From: CAJXMH01 sp040220135 | GTDB taxonomy: Bacteria; Bacteroidota; Bacteroidia; Flavobacteriales_E; Vicingaceae | Length of the DNA stretch: 64,000 nt | Reading direction: 5' to 3' | Assembly: GCA_040220135.1 (NCBI GenBank) | Contig: JAVJTT010000020.1 | Span: forward strand, 62,001-126,000 | Translations under genes and position numbers: made by a program | In this document: one piece after another, positions 17,873 through 26,832 of the stretch | Position numbering within the stretch: position 1 is the first letter of the stretch | Layout of the letters: every line of letters begins with the position of its first letter | The notes under the pieces: model-generated | The model's input: only the letters and a program-made list of their open reading frames with translations | The model's database searches: none | Told to the model about the DNA's origin: nothing

Positions 17873-18549
17873 TGAACCACAAATTTGGTGGTTTTGCTTA
17901 GGCCAAACTTAGGACTAAGGCGCAAAAAGTAAAAGCCGTTTGCCGGTGCTTTGAATGAAATGAAATTCTGCTGCTGAATGCTTTGCTCTTGGCTGAAAAT
18001 CTTCTTACCACTTAAATCGAACACCTCTATTCGAGCGCTTGAGTTTAGGTTAGACTGGAAACTTAGACTTCCATTTTGGTAGAATACCCGCTTAATTTCA
18101 GGCTTGGAAAGTTCTTGACTTCCAACTACAAAATCAACATTAGCCTGAGCATTTTTTGTTAAATTAATGGGGTATTGGGTAGTGCCGCTAATGCTAGCCC
18201 TAACAGTGTAATAGTCTGAAGTATCAAATTGGTAGTCCTCAATTAAGGTGAGCTCCAATAATCCTCCCGGATTTAAAATGGTATCTGCTGGAATCTTAAA
18301 ATCATAGAATTCCCCTTCGCTAGGTATGCTGTTTAGAATATCCAATTTGATTATTAAGGTATCATCACTTAAAATTAACTGTCCACCATCGTTTTGGATT
18401 AAAATGGTAATATCTACCAAGGCAGACGTATCGTAATTAAAGTTTCTTTGTGGGGAAATAATGGCCTCCACATCTACTCCATTTTGGGCCTTAGTGCTAA
18501 ATAAGACAGTAATTAGGCTAAAAGCCAGAAAGAATAATTTTTTCATCAT
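17869..18549 (-). CDS. Small secreted protein with T9SS type A sorting domain
   Basis: A 226-residue protein with a signal peptide (about 1-21, ending TKAQ) and a C-terminal sorting domain (about 150-226; IEVFDLSGKKIFSQEQS, ANGFYFLRLSP, TTKFVVH). The middle (about 25-135) looks like a single immunoglobulin-like beta domain (DTSALVDITILIQNDGGQLILS). The role is unknown, and export by the type IX system is expected. Confidence 0.8.
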   Translation of the reverse strand: MMKKLFFLAFSLITVLFSTKAQNGVDVEAIISPQRNFNYDTSALVDITILIQNDGGQLILSDDTLIIKLDILNSIPSEGEFYDFKIPADTILNPGGLLELTLIEDYQFDTSDYYTVRASISGTTQYPINLTKNAQANVDFVVGSQELSKPEIKRVFYQNGSLSFQSNLNSSARIEVFDLSGKKIFSQEQSIQQQNFISFKAPANGFYFLRLSPKFGLSKTTKFVVH

Positions 18550-18554
18550 AGTAA

Positions 18555-18758
18555 TTAGACAATTTGAACTTTTATTTCGTCTACTTCTACCGTATCTCCT
18601 TTGCGCAATTTAAAGCGTTTTCTAATTTCAATTAAGCCATTGCATTTTACTTCTTCATTCTCTACCATTGCCTTTGCCATGCCACCGGTTTCTGCAATGC
18701 CTAAGATTTTAAGCAGTTTGATTAGCTCAATGTACTCTTGTTCCAATTCAAATTCCAT
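18555..18758 (-). CDS. S4-domain RNA-binding protein (YbcJ-like)
   Basis: A 67-residue stand-alone S4 domain. IELIKLLKILGIAETGGMAKAMVENEEVKCNG and the ending KGDTVEVDEIKVQIV match the YbcJ/RNA-binding S4 family. It ends 5 bases from the start of the T9SS protein downstream. Likely ribosome or RNA association; the target is unknown. Confidence 0.85.
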   Translation of the reverse strand: MEFELEQEYIELIKLLKILGIAETGGMAKAMVENEEVKCNGLIEIRKRFKLRKGDTVEVDEIKVQIV

Positions 18759-18841
18759 AGTGTAGAAAGATGTACAAAATTACTTATACCTACGAAATTC
18801 AATTGCAATAGTTGAGTTGAATTGGTTTCTTTACCCTACAA

Positions 18842-19663
18842 ATGAAAAATTACCTGATTCCATCTCTGCTCTTTTTTTTCGCTTTTCAAGCAAAAAGCAG
18901 CGCTCAAGATTGTCAATTGGAAAATAATAGTTTTCAATTTGGAGAACGAATTGACTATACCATTTACTACCACCTAGCCGGAATGTGGGTGGGGGCCGGA
19001 GAGGTTTACTTTAAGGTTGACTCCGGCGAAATTGGAGGGCGTTCTTACTACCACTTTGACAGCTATGGAACTACCTTTAAAAAATACGATTGGGTGTACA
19101 AAGTGCGCGACCACTATCAGGCATACACTAGTGTGAAAGGCTTTAAGCCACTTCGCTTTAAGCGAGAAGTAGACGAAGGGAGTACCCACATTTTTGAAGA
19201 TTACCTCTTTGATCATCGAGAAAACCAAGTGTATACGCTACGACAGACCGAAGAAGAATCTCCTTTTGTAAAAGATACAGTGCACTATCCCAATTGTAGC
19301 TTTGATGTGTTAAGTATGATCTACTTTGCTCGAAATTTAGATTTTTCTGAGGCAACTATAAACGATAAAATTCCCATCAAGATTTTTATCGATAATGCTT
19401 CACACGACAGCTACATCCGCTATTTAGGGAAAGAGGAGTTGAAAATAAAAGGCATGGGTAAGTTTCGTTGCATTAAATTTTCACCCTTGCTTATTGAAGG
19501 TACTATTTTTAATGCCGGAGAAGATATGACGGTGTACGTGACAGATGATCAAAACCGGGTGCCCTTATTAATTGAAACTCCAATTTTAGTGGGCTCTATT
19601 AGGGCTCGAGTTAATAAACTGCAAGGCTTACGGCATCCGGTAGAGTCTAAAATTGAAGACTAA
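18842..19663 (+). CDS. DUF3108 domain protein, exported
   Basis: A 273-residue protein with a signal peptide (about 1-21, ending KSSAQ). The core FGERIDYTIYYHLAGMWVGAGEVYFKV, then FDSYGTTFKKYDWVYKVRDHY and the later GMGKFRCIKFSPLLIEG match the DUF3108 family of probable periplasmic or outer-membrane beta proteins. Function is unknown. It converges with the response regulator gene, overlapping it by 4 bases. Confidence 0.8.
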   Translation: MKNYLIPSLLFFFAFQAKSSAQDCQLENNSFQFGERIDYTIYYHLAGMWVGAGEVYFKVDSGEIGGRSYYHFDSYGTTFKKYDWVYKVRDHYQAYTSVKGFKPLRFKREVDEGSTHIFEDYLFDHRENQVYTLRQTEEESPFVKDTVHYPNCSFDVLSMIYFARNLDFSEATINDKIPIKIFIDNASHDSYIRYLGKEELKIKGMGKFRCIKFSPLLIEGTIFNAGEDMTVYVTDDQNRVPLLIETPILVGSIRARVNKLQGLRHPVESKIED

Positions 19664-20301
19664 CTAACCAGACCTTTTTTAATGGCTTTCGAAACAGCGC
19701 CGGCAGCAGACTGTACTTGTAGCTTTTTGTAAATGTTGTTGACGTGGGTGTTTACCGTAGGGTAGGAAATGTGGCATTCGTTTGCAATCATTTTATAGCT
19801 AAATCCTTTTACTAAGAATTGCAGAATCTCTAGTTCTCTTTTGGTGAGGTCAAAAGTCTCTTTTACTTTGGGTGAGAAGCCTTTGCTAAAGAGTTGCAAA
19901 ACTTTAGCTGCAATTACAGGAGTCATAGGGCCTCCGCCTGAAAATACCTCAGAAATAGAATCAACTAAATTTGTTGGGTTTGTTTGCTTTAGAATGTAGC
20001 CATTGGCTCCTGCACAAATGGCATTAAACACCTTTTCGTCATCTTCAAAAACGGTTTGCATTAAAATTTTTACCTCTTTAAATTCTTTTCGAATTGCTTT
20101 TACACCTTCAATTCCGTTTACGTGAGGCATGTCAATGTCCATGAGAATTACATCTGGTTTTTGCTCCTTTACAATGCGAAGAGCATCTCTACAATCGTTG
20201 TAGGTTCCTGTGCAGTGCATGCCATCAGTAGCTTCAAGCAGCATTTCCAAACCTTCTCTTCGTTTGGCGTTATCGTCAAAAACAATTACACTAATTCCCA
20301 T
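19660..20301 (-). CDS. NarL/LuxR-family response regulator
   Basis: A 213-residue regulator with an N-terminal receiver domain (phospho-acceptor D55 in ILMDIDMP; acidic pocket D9/D10) and a C-terminal LuxR-type helix-turn-helix (about 150-210; TKRELEILQFLVKGFSYKMIANECHISYPTVNTHVNNIYKKL). It is encoded 52 bases downstream of the large histidine kinase at 20354 on the same strand, which is its presumed partner. Confidence 0.93.
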   Translation of the reverse strand: MGISVIVFDDNAKRREGLEMLLEATDGMHCTGTYNDCRDALRIVKEQKPDVILMDIDMPHVNGIEGVKAIRKEFKEVKILMQTVFEDDEKVFNAICAGANGYILKQTNPTNLVDSISEVFSGGGPMTPVIAAKVLQLFSKGFSPKVKETFDLTKRELEILQFLVKGFSYKMIANECHISYPTVNTHVNNIYKKLQVQSAAGAVSKAIKKGLVS

Positions 20302-20336
20302 AAGCTAAATGTAGTAATCTGTTTCAACGCTAGAAA

Positions 20337-20359
20337 TCATTAGAATTAATGAATTATAC
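20337..20359. repeat. One copy of a 23-bp sequence flanking the histidine kinase gene
   Basis: Begins TCATTAGAATTAATGA and continues AATTATAC. A related sequence in the opposite orientation lies at 23644-23666; by hand 18 of 23 positions match. This copy is about 36 bases upstream of the response regulator start and overlaps the end of the kinase gene. It may be a regulator-binding site. Confidence 0.4.
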
Positions 20360-23300
20360 TTTCAACTTTAATTGCACCGTGCACCCCTTTCCTTCTGCCG
20401 ACTGAATGAAAAAATCAGCCTTAATCTGTTTCGCCCGGTCTTGCATTCCCGCAATTCCATTTCCGCTAAGCGAAAGCTGATCTTGATTGGTTTCAGTGGC
20501 TTCAAAGCCCACTCCGTTATCTTGGGCTGCTATGGTAAGTGTTTTGTCTTTGAGTTGAATAGCCACTTGAAGTTTGGTGGCTTTTGAATATTTGGCTGCA
20601 TTGTTAATGGCTTCTTTAAAAATGAGGTAGGTGTTTTTTCTTTCTTGCATGCCCAATTCTAACTTTTCAGCATCGGCATCTACTTCAAAACTCAGTTGCA
20701 TGTTTTGAGATTCAGCAATTGAAACAGCAAAGGCTCTTAAGCGGTTAGTCACACTTTCAAAATTGTCGTTATCGGCTTTTATACTCCACACCATATCGTT
20801 CATGCTCGACATAACCGAACCAGTGTTTTCAATAATTTTTCCCAGCATTTGATTGGCTTTGGGAGAAAGGTTTTTGATCCTTTTTTGCATCACGGCACTA
20901 TACAGTGAAATGCTACTCAAGGTTGAACCAATTTCATCGTGCAAATCTTGAGCAATCTCGTTTCTCATTCGCTCTACCCGGAGCAGTTCGTTTACTCTGT
21001 ATTTGTAAAGTACATAGAGTAGGCTAATCAAGCCGGTCAGTACAGCTAAGATGAACCAAACCGTTTCATACCAAGGGGCGAGCATTTCGATTTGCAATGA
21101 AGTTGGCTCGCTCCAAACATCATGGCTATTAAGGCCCCTGACTTCAAAAACATAGTCACCAGAACTTATATTGGTGAAAGTAGCTTCTTGCTCAATGCCG
21201 GCGTCTAGCCATTCGTCGTTGAACCCTCTTAAACGGTATTGGTATTTGTTTTCATTGGGACTGCTTAAATCCAGCATACTAAAACCGATGCTAAACATAA
21301 TGGCTTGATGCGGAAGGGTGATTTTCTTTGATTGGCTGATGGGAGATTCTAAGCTGAAGTTTAGCTTGGGCCCAAGCGAAGCTTCTTGATTGTGACTTAC
21401 CTCTTGATTTAAGATTTTAAAACGATTGATCAGCACTTTAGACGCTTTCCTATCTCGGTAGAACTCTGAAGGGTTTACTTTGATAATTTTTCCCTGACCT
21501 TCAAAATAGAGCTTGCCATTCCCATCTTTGCAATAGGCATATCGGTTAAACTCCATAAAAGCTAAGCCGTCTTCTATGCTAAAGTTCCTCGTTTGGTAAG
21601 TGGAAGTGTTAAAGAGGCATAAGCCTTGATTTGTGCTTAGCCAAAGGTTGTTTCTATGGTCAGCCAAAATGCCGTAAACCACGCTGTTGGGCAGGCCTTC
21701 TTGCTCAGTAAAGCGTTTTGCTTCTAGCTTGTATTTGTTGAATTTGTATAAGCCACTTCCATCAGTGCCGAGCCAGATTAAACTATCATTTGTTGGAGCT
21801 TGAAGTAAGGAAAAAATACGAGGATCGGTTTTGGAGTTATTGCTGTTTGAGGATATTCTTAGTTGCTCCCATTCTTCATCTTGAGGGTTGAAAGAATAAA
21901 GCCCATCCATCGTCGCGAAGTAAAAAACACCCTTTTCATCTTGAATAAAGTCCGATACAAAAGGATATTCGTTTTGCCTCATATCTGTCGGAATAGGGAA
22001 TTCATTCAATTTTTCAGCGCTAGGGTCATAGGAGTTAAAGTGTCCCACTTCATTATCGGCCTGAGAGTAAAACCAAATAGTACCTTCTTCATCCACTTGC
22101 ATAACCCACGGCAAGAGTCCAAAGCCAGAATTTGCAATTCGAAGGGGCACCTTGATCAGCTCACCTTCTTTCTTTAAGCCAATTAAAAACCCTTGTTCAC
22201 TATTTATCGATTCAGCCGGAAGCCATACCGTCGAGTCCTGATCGATGGTAAGGTGTTGAAATGTTTTAGAAGTCTTAGCTAGAGAATTGGACTTTAGTAA
22301 AGAGTCTATCTGGAGTCGATAAAGGTACTTTTGGTAGGCTTTGCTGAATAGGGTCGGCTTCTTTGGGGCGTAATACCGAAAGTTCTTCTTAGCATAATAA
22401 GGACTAATAGGTAAAACAGAGAAACGCTTAGAGTGATCTTTTAGTTTTATTATTCCAAGACCCGGAGTGCCCAACCATAAAGATCCATTTTGATCTTGTT
22501 CTGCATTAAAATACAATTGACCTGCCATGATTTTTCGAAGCTTAGTAGTGGTATTGGTATCAAGCTGAACAGAAAAGTCTGATAGGTTTGTTTTAATAAT
22601 TCTTCCATTGCTTTGAAAGGTCCATAAGTTATTATTGCCATCTAAAACTAGCCTACCCTTAAAGTGAATTTTATTTGGAACTGAGAGAAAGTTTTCAAAA
22701 GCTTGTTTATTCCAATTGTATTTCAATAAGGTGTTTTTGTTTTTTAAAGCGTAGATGGAAGAGTCTGCTTCAAACAGGTTTTCTATGAACGTGCTTACTT
22801 GAGAGGATTCAGAATAGCTTAGATAGCCTTTCGGTCTAATTCGATGTTGCTCAACTCTGGCAGTATTTAATGCTTGATCAAATTTGATTCGAATCACCCG
22901 CTCAAAAGTATAGATCCATAAAGAGCCATCGGGGGTGGTAAAATGAGTTTGAACATTTTGAATGCTATCAAGTACACTTTTAAGAGCGGGAATTTTTTCT
23001 GATAAGGGAATAAAACTAAAGAACTTCTTACCCTTGTTTTCACTAATGCTTAAAATCTCAAAAAAGCTGCCGTTTTTAGTTTCGATCATTAATTGGTTAG
23101 TCCCTAGCTCAGAAATGCGCACAATATGATTTGAGCTAATGCTATTCGTTTTTGTTGAATCTTGCTTTAAGGCAATGAACTTTTCCTTTTTCTCGTCATA
23201 GAGGTTCAATCCTCCGGAAACCGTTCCCACCCAAAGGCGGCCTTTGCTATCTACAAAAAGAGAAGTGATGTAACCATCTGAAATGGATTTTTCTTCATTG

Positions 23301-23605
23301 AAAGAAGGGCGGTAAATTTTAAATTGTTTGCCATCATAGCGGTGTAAGCCATCTTTAGTTCCGATCCATAGATAACCTAAACTGTCTTCAACCATGGCAT
23401 TGATCATGCCTTGGGCTAGACCTTCTTTTTGACTAATGTGGCTCGTTTGTACTTCAAAAAAAGAAATTTGGTCTTGGCTAATTTGATGCTGCGCTTTAGC
23501 AGGGAAAAGCAAGAGTAAAGTGAGAGTAAAAAAGAGTAAAGTAATTTTAGATAACATTAACCGTCTATTGCGCATTTCCAAATGTATCCTTTTAAAAGTG
23601 AACAT
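20354..23605 (-). CDS. Large sensor histidine kinase with periplasmic beta-propellers
   Basis: A 1083-residue kinase. A signal/anchor segment (about 19-38) is followed by two-component-regulator propeller repeats (for example AMVEDSLGYLWIGTKDGLHRYDG and SLFVDSKGRLWVGTVSGGLNLYD), a Y_Y_Y domain near 770-840 (YQYRLRGFNDEWLDAGIEQEATFTNISSGDYVFEVRG) and a membrane helix (about 846-868). The HisKA_3 box has the phospho-acceptor H889 in DLHDEIGS, and an HATPase domain (NNAAKYSKAT, DNGVGF, GNGIAGMQDR) ends the protein. It lacks the fused AraC domain of classical hybrid sensors; the separate NarL regulator serves instead. The start at 23605 may be too early: an ATG at 23557 would begin at MLSKITLLFF. 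Confidence 0.93.
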   Translation of the reverse strand: MFTFKRIHLEMRNRRLMLSKITLLFFTLTLLLLFPAKAQHQISQDQISFFEVQTSHISQKEGLAQGMINAMVEDSLGYLWIGTKDGLHRYDGKQFKIYRPSFNEEKSISDGYITSLFVDSKGRLWVGTVSGGLNLYDEKKEKFIALKQDSTKTNSISSNHIVRISELGTNQLMIETKNGSFFEILSISENKGKKFFSFIPLSEKIPALKSVLDSIQNVQTHFTTPDGSLWIYTFERVIRIKFDQALNTARVEQHRIRPKGYLSYSESSQVSTFIENLFEADSSIYALKNKNTLLKYNWNKQAFENFLSVPNKIHFKGRLVLDGNNNLWTFQSNGRIIKTNLSDFSVQLDTNTTTKLRKIMAGQLYFNAEQDQNGSLWLGTPGLGIIKLKDHSKRFSVLPISPYYAKKNFRYYAPKKPTLFSKAYQKYLYRLQIDSLLKSNSLAKTSKTFQHLTIDQDSTVWLPAESINSEQGFLIGLKKEGELIKVPLRIANSGFGLLPWVMQVDEEGTIWFYSQADNEVGHFNSYDPSAEKLNEFPIPTDMRQNEYPFVSDFIQDEKGVFYFATMDGLYSFNPQDEEWEQLRISSNSNNSKTDPRIFSLLQAPTNDSLIWLGTDGSGLYKFNKYKLEAKRFTEQEGLPNSVVYGILADHRNNLWLSTNQGLCLFNTSTYQTRNFSIEDGLAFMEFNRYAYCKDGNGKLYFEGQGKIIKVNPSEFYRDRKASKVLINRFKILNQEVSHNQEASLGPKLNFSLESPISQSKKITLPHQAIMFSIGFSMLDLSSPNENKYQYRLRGFNDEWLDAGIEQEATFTNISSGDYVFEVRGLNSHDVWSEPTSLQIEMLAPWYETVWFILAVLTGLISLLYVLYKYRVNELLRVERMRNEIAQDLHDEIGSTLSSISLYSAVMQKRIKNLSPKANQMLGKIIENTGSVMSSMNDMVWSIKADNDNFESVTNRLRAFAVSIAESQNMQLSFEVDADAEKLELGMQERKNTYLIFKEAINNAAKYSKATKLQVAIQLKDKTLTIAAQDNGVGFEATETNQDQLSLSGNGIAGMQDRAKQIKADFFIQSAEGKGCTVQLKLKV

Positions 23606-23643
23606 TTTACATTTTTAGAATTCCCCTTGGCATTCGATTAAAG

Positions 23644-23666
23644 GTATAATTCATTAGAATCAATGA
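23644..23666. repeat. Second copy of the 23-bp sequence, inverted, upstream of the kinase gene
   Basis: The reverse complement begins TCATTGATTCTAATGA and continues AATTATAC, so it shares TAATGAATTATAC with the copy at 20337-20359. It lies about 40-60 bases upstream of the kinase start, in the intergenic region shared with the divergent lipoprotein gene at 23750. Confidence 0.4.
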
Positions 23667-23749
23667 TTTTTTAACCCACTACGAATTCTAACATTTGTTA
23701 AGTAAATATTAACGAATAACAAACTCTCTATTAACCAAAAACAAGAATC

Positions 23750-24511
23750 ATGAAAAACGGAATGAAACTTTTATTCGGACTAGCGATAGTTGGCTTAACC
23801 TTTACCGCTTGCAGCGACGATGACGACGATGATACTCAACCTGCCTCAACCAATAATACCGGCGGTGGCGGTGGTGGTGGAGGCGGTGGCAATACCGTTA
23901 TCGCTGATAGTCTCTTCACAACCATTGCAACTGACCCAACTGGCGATGCCAGCGTTGTTTTTACAGGTCCAAACCCTTCAGATACAACGGCCGGTTTAGA
24001 TGCTACGGAAATTTCTTTTAGGTATGACTCTTTAAATGATGATCTTGTTTTTAGAATCAAGGTTGCAGATATGTCAGTAGCCGCAAGCAACCCCTCTTTT
24101 GATTTAAGCTTTAGATTGCCGAATGGAAATGATGACAATAAAGCCAGAGCCATGGCTCCCGGTAATCCTGCCAATGTTTCGATAATGACGGATAAAACGG
24201 CAACATTCTATGCTGCTCCCGGTGGAACACCTCCGTCAAGCTATACTTTTGGTAGTTTTCCAAGCGGAATAAGTTACACAACTGATGCAGGCAGTAACAA
24301 TATTTGCGCTGGATGCTTAAATACTAGTGTAAATACATCGGATAACTGGATTACAATCACTATCGATCGTAAGAATGTAATAACAGATACTGAATTTGCT
24401 GCCGGATCAGATATGGCTACCATTAAGATTCTAGTAAATACAGGAAATGAGCAACAAAATGCAGATACTATCGGTGATGGTACTGGAGATGACTTTACTT
24501 TTACTAAATAG
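23750..24511 (+). CDS. Lipoprotein with acidic export signal and poly-glycine linker
   Basis: A 253-residue protein with a lipoprotein signal (lipid cysteine C21 in TFTACSDDDDDD). The run of aspartates directly after the cysteine is the Bacteroidota surface-export signal type, so cell-surface display is likely. Ten glycines (about 38-47) form a linker to a beta-rich domain (about 50-253; VFTGPNPSDTTAGLDATEISF) I do not recognise. It is divergent from the kinase gene and ends before a strong bidirectional terminator. Confidence 0.8.
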   Translation: MKNGMKLLFGLAIVGLTFTACSDDDDDDTQPASTNNTGGGGGGGGGGNTVIADSLFTTIATDPTGDASVVFTGPNPSDTTAGLDATEISFRYDSLNDDLVFRIKVADMSVAASNPSFDLSFRLPNGNDDNKARAMAPGNPANVSIMTDKTATFYAAPGGTPPSSYTFGSFPSGISYTTDAGSNNICAGCLNTSVNTSDNWITITIDRKNVITDTEFAAGSDMATIKILVNTGNEQQNADTIGDGTGDDFTFTK

Positions 24512-24532
24512 CACTTAAGCCAATAACTAACC

Positions 24533-24566
24533 AAAAAAGCTCCATGAATTTCATGGAGCTTTTTTA
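24533..24566. terminator. Bidirectional intrinsic terminator
   Basis: A 10-bp stem (AGCTCCATGA / TCATGGAGCT, 24538-24547 and 24551-24560) with a 3-base loop, preceded by six A and followed by a T tract. It can end both the lipoprotein transcript and the convergent DUF493 transcript. Confidence 0.85.
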
Positions 24567-24577
24567 TTTTCACAGGT

Positions 24578-24850
24578 TTACAAAGCCATCAAACCTTCAA
24601 TTTCATTGGCTCTTTCGTAACGATTGATAATATTTTCGGCATTCAGCATTACTTCTTTTGCACTTACACTTAGGTAATTGCCTTTGTGAGACTGTTTAAT
24701 GCTTACTTGCGCTTCTGCTCCAAAAAGAGCCTCAACCTTGGCTAGTTTTTTATTGTCGGCAGGGATAATAAATTTAAAAAAGTAGACTCTTGGCCATTCG
24801 CCATTTTCGTTTAATTTCTCTTTTAAGTTGGCGTATTTATCTTTGTTCAT
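24578..24850 (-). CDS. DUF493 family protein
   Basis: A 90-residue protein. The ferredoxin-like core YFFKFIIPADNKKLAKVEALFG and the segment KGNYLSVSAKEVMLNAENIINRY, ending IEGLMAL, match the DUF493 (YbeD-like) family, whose role is not settled. It starts one base after the HEAT-repeat gene and is probably cotranscribed with it. Confidence 0.8.
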   Translation of the reverse strand: MNKDKYANLKEKLNENGEWPRVYFFKFIIPADNKKLAKVEALFGAEAQVSIKQSHKGNYLSVSAKEVMLNAENIINRYERANEIEGLMAL

Positions 24851-24851
24851 C

Positions 24852-25385
24852 TTATTCTCCTTCTAAGGGTAATTTTTCTACCACCTCTTTCATGCTTATC
24901 AAAAGAGCTTTTTTGTCAGCTTCTTTTTCTTCCTCAATGGCTTCTTCTAACTCAAACACACAATCTTGCAATTCTGTTTCACTAAAGGAGCTGTCAAAAT
25001 TCTCGATCACGGTTAGCGCTTCTAGGCAACTCATGTAGTCCCCTTTAATGGCCTTTTTTACAAATAAGCTTAAATGTGCGGAGCCATCAATACTCGATTG
25101 CCAAAAAGCGGCAATTAGAAAACTATTGTAATATTCTAGGCTGTTGCTCTCTAAAGTTTCAGCCAAAACGTCTGCTGCGTTTTGCTCTTTCAGATCGAAA
25201 AGAAACTCTATAATGGCCGCTTCAACGGTAGGTTCATCAGTGTTTTTTAAGGTGTTCAATAAGGCCTTAAATGTTTTTTGATTTCCCTCTTTTCGGTTTC
25301 TTTTTATGGCATCTAAAACGATTTTTTCGTCAGATGCTTCTAAATCTTTAAGTATGCTTTTTACTGCTTTCGAATCTTCTGCCAT
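24852..25385 (-). CDS. HEAT-repeat protein
   Basis: A 177-residue, all-helical, acidic protein with HEAT-like repeats (KSILKDLEASDEKIVLDAIK, KALLNTLKNTDEPTVEAAIIEFL, DVLAETLES). No signal peptide is seen, so it is cytosolic and probably a protein-protein adaptor. Paired with the DUF493 gene one base downstream. Function unknown. Confidence 0.75.
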   Translation of the reverse strand: MAEDSKAVKSILKDLEASDEKIVLDAIKRNRKEGNQKTFKALLNTLKNTDEPTVEAAIIEFLFDLKEQNAADVLAETLESNSLEYYNSFLIAAFWQSSIDGSAHLSLFVKKAIKGDYMSCLEALTVIENFDSSFSETELQDCVFELEEAIEEEKEADKKALLISMKEVVEKLPLEGE

Positions 25386-25455
25386 GGCATAATTTTCGGC
25401 AAAGGTAAGCAGTATTTAGAGCTCCATAAAGTCTTTGAAACGCTTCCTTATTCCT

Positions 25456-26160
25456 TTAAATTTCTAGTAAGCGTGCCAAATAACTTCCATCCTCTTCTTG
25501 GAGCAAGAGTTCTGCCTTTAAGCCTACTTTAAGCGCTTCTTCGGCTAGTTTCTCAAACCCAAGGTACAACCAGTCATAAGGTTTTCCTGTTTCTGTTTTA
25601 AAGGAGAGTTGATAGTTCACGCTTCCCATTTTTGTAATGCTTTGTTGCTTGGCATCAAAGTAGGCCGGATCAGAAGAGTCGAGTATGATCTGTCCATTTT
25701 TACGACAAAGCCTCTTAGCTTGTTTTAAATAATTAGGCAGTTGCCCTAAAGTGCCGGCGATTCCAATTCCATTCATTAAAAAAAGCAAGGTGTCAAATTG
25801 TTGTTCTTCCTTCAAACTTAAAAAGTCGATTTGGGCAACACGTTTAAGGCCTCTTTTGCGCATTAGCTCAGCGGCTTCTTTTGAAACATCAATGGCAAAA
25901 ACCTCTTTGCCTTGTTCTTGCAAGGCCAAAGCGTGTGAGCCTGCACCGGCTCCAATATCTAAGGTTTTTCCTTTACATAGCTCAAGCGCCTTCAGCTCGA
26001 TTTCAGGAAGTTCTTCTTCTGACCTGAAAAATAGGTCGATCTTCATCGGACTTGATTCGCCATCTTCCGTAATAACGTTTAGATAGGCATCTCGATTACC
26101 TTCTTCATAAGCTTTTAAAGCTAAGCCAAAGGGTTTCCATGCTGATGAATGGGTGCTCAA
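25456..26160 (-). CDS. Class I SAM-dependent methyltransferase
   Basis: A 234-residue enzyme with motif I LDIGAGAGSHALAL (about 67-80), the acidic end of beta-2 in VFAIDVS, and motif IV-like DTLLFLMNGIGIAG. The substrate is unknown. It starts 3 bases after the YggS-family gene, so it is the third gene of the run DUF1015-yggS-methyltransferase. Confidence 0.85.
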   Translation of the reverse strand: MSTHSSAWKPFGLALKAYEEGNRDAYLNVITEDGESSPMKIDLFFRSEEELPEIELKALELCKGKTLDIGAGAGSHALALQEQGKEVFAIDVSKEAAELMRKRGLKRVAQIDFLSLKEEQQFDTLLFLMNGIGIAGTLGQLPNYLKQAKRLCRKNGQIILDSSDPAYFDAKQQSITKMGSVNYQLSFKTETGKPYDWLYLGFEKLAEEALKVGLKAELLLQEEDGSYLARLLEI

Positions 26161-26163
26161 AAT

Positions 26164-26829
26164 CTAGTTTCTTGCTCCAAAAATTTGGCTGCCAATACGC
26201 ACCATGTTTGAGCCAGCTTCGATCGCAGTTTTATAATCGCCGCTCATGCCCATGCTTAAAACTTTAAAGTTTACATCATCAGCAAAATAAGTGGCTTTGG
26301 TCAAATCAAAGATTTGCTTTAGAGTGTCAAACTCTTTTTTTACCTTCTCTTGGTCATCGGTAAAGGTGGCCATACCCATCATGCCTACTATGCGAATGTT
26401 TTCGAAATTTTTGAGTTTTTCTGACTCTAAAAAAGCTTTGAGCTTTTCTTCATTCATGCCAAACTTACTTTCCTCTTCGGCAATGTGCATTTGCAGCAAT
26501 ACCTCAATCACTCTGTCGTTTTGCCTGGCTCTCTTGTTAATTTCTTTTAGAGTGCTCAATTTGTCAATGGAGTGAATCATAGAAACAAAGGGCGCAATGT
26601 ATTTCACTTTGTTTGACTGCAAATGGCCCACCATGTGCCATTCAATGTCTTTTGGCAGGGCTTCTGCTTTGCTTTGCATTTCTTGAGGTCTGTTCTCTCC
26701 AAAAATACGCTGGCCTGCATCATAGGCCGCTTGAAGGTCTTCCTTAGGTTTGGTTTTGGAAACCGCCACCAAGTCAACCTCTTTTCCTAATTCACCTTTA
26801 ATTTTCTTCAGATTCTCAACAATGTCCAT
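26164..26829 (-). CDS. YggS-family PLP homeostasis protein
   Basis: A 221-residue PLP-binding protein of the PLPBP/YggS family, which buffers pyridoxal phosphate rather than catalysing a known reaction. K25 in VAVSKTKP is the PLP lysine. GENRPQEM, HMVGHLQSNKV and the phosphate loop SMGMSGDYKTAIEAGSNMVRIG are all present. Its neighbours serA and serC (a PLP enzyme) lie upstream on the same strand. Confidence 0.93.
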   Translation of the reverse strand: MDIVENLKKIKGELGKEVDLVAVSKTKPKEDLQAAYDAGQRIFGENRPQEMQSKAEALPKDIEWHMVGHLQSNKVKYIAPFVSMIHSIDKLSTLKEINKRARQNDRVIEVLLQMHIAEEESKFGMNEEKLKAFLESEKLKNFENIRIVGMMGMATFTDDQEKVKKEFDTLKQIFDLTKATYFADDVNFKVLSMGMSGDYKTAIEAGSNMVRIGSQIFGARN

Positions 26830-26832
26830 AGT

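Noticed and set aside
23857..23890. Repeat-rich DNA coding for ten glycines as a phase-variation tract
   Set aside because: The codons mix GGC, GGT and GGA, so it is not a perfect simple repeat and slippage by one unit would keep the frame anyway.
23836..24174. Open frame of 112 codons on the minus strand inside the lipoprotein gene
   Set aside because: It is a mirror of the poly-glycine and acidic codons (giving poly-proline), with no start context or homology pattern.
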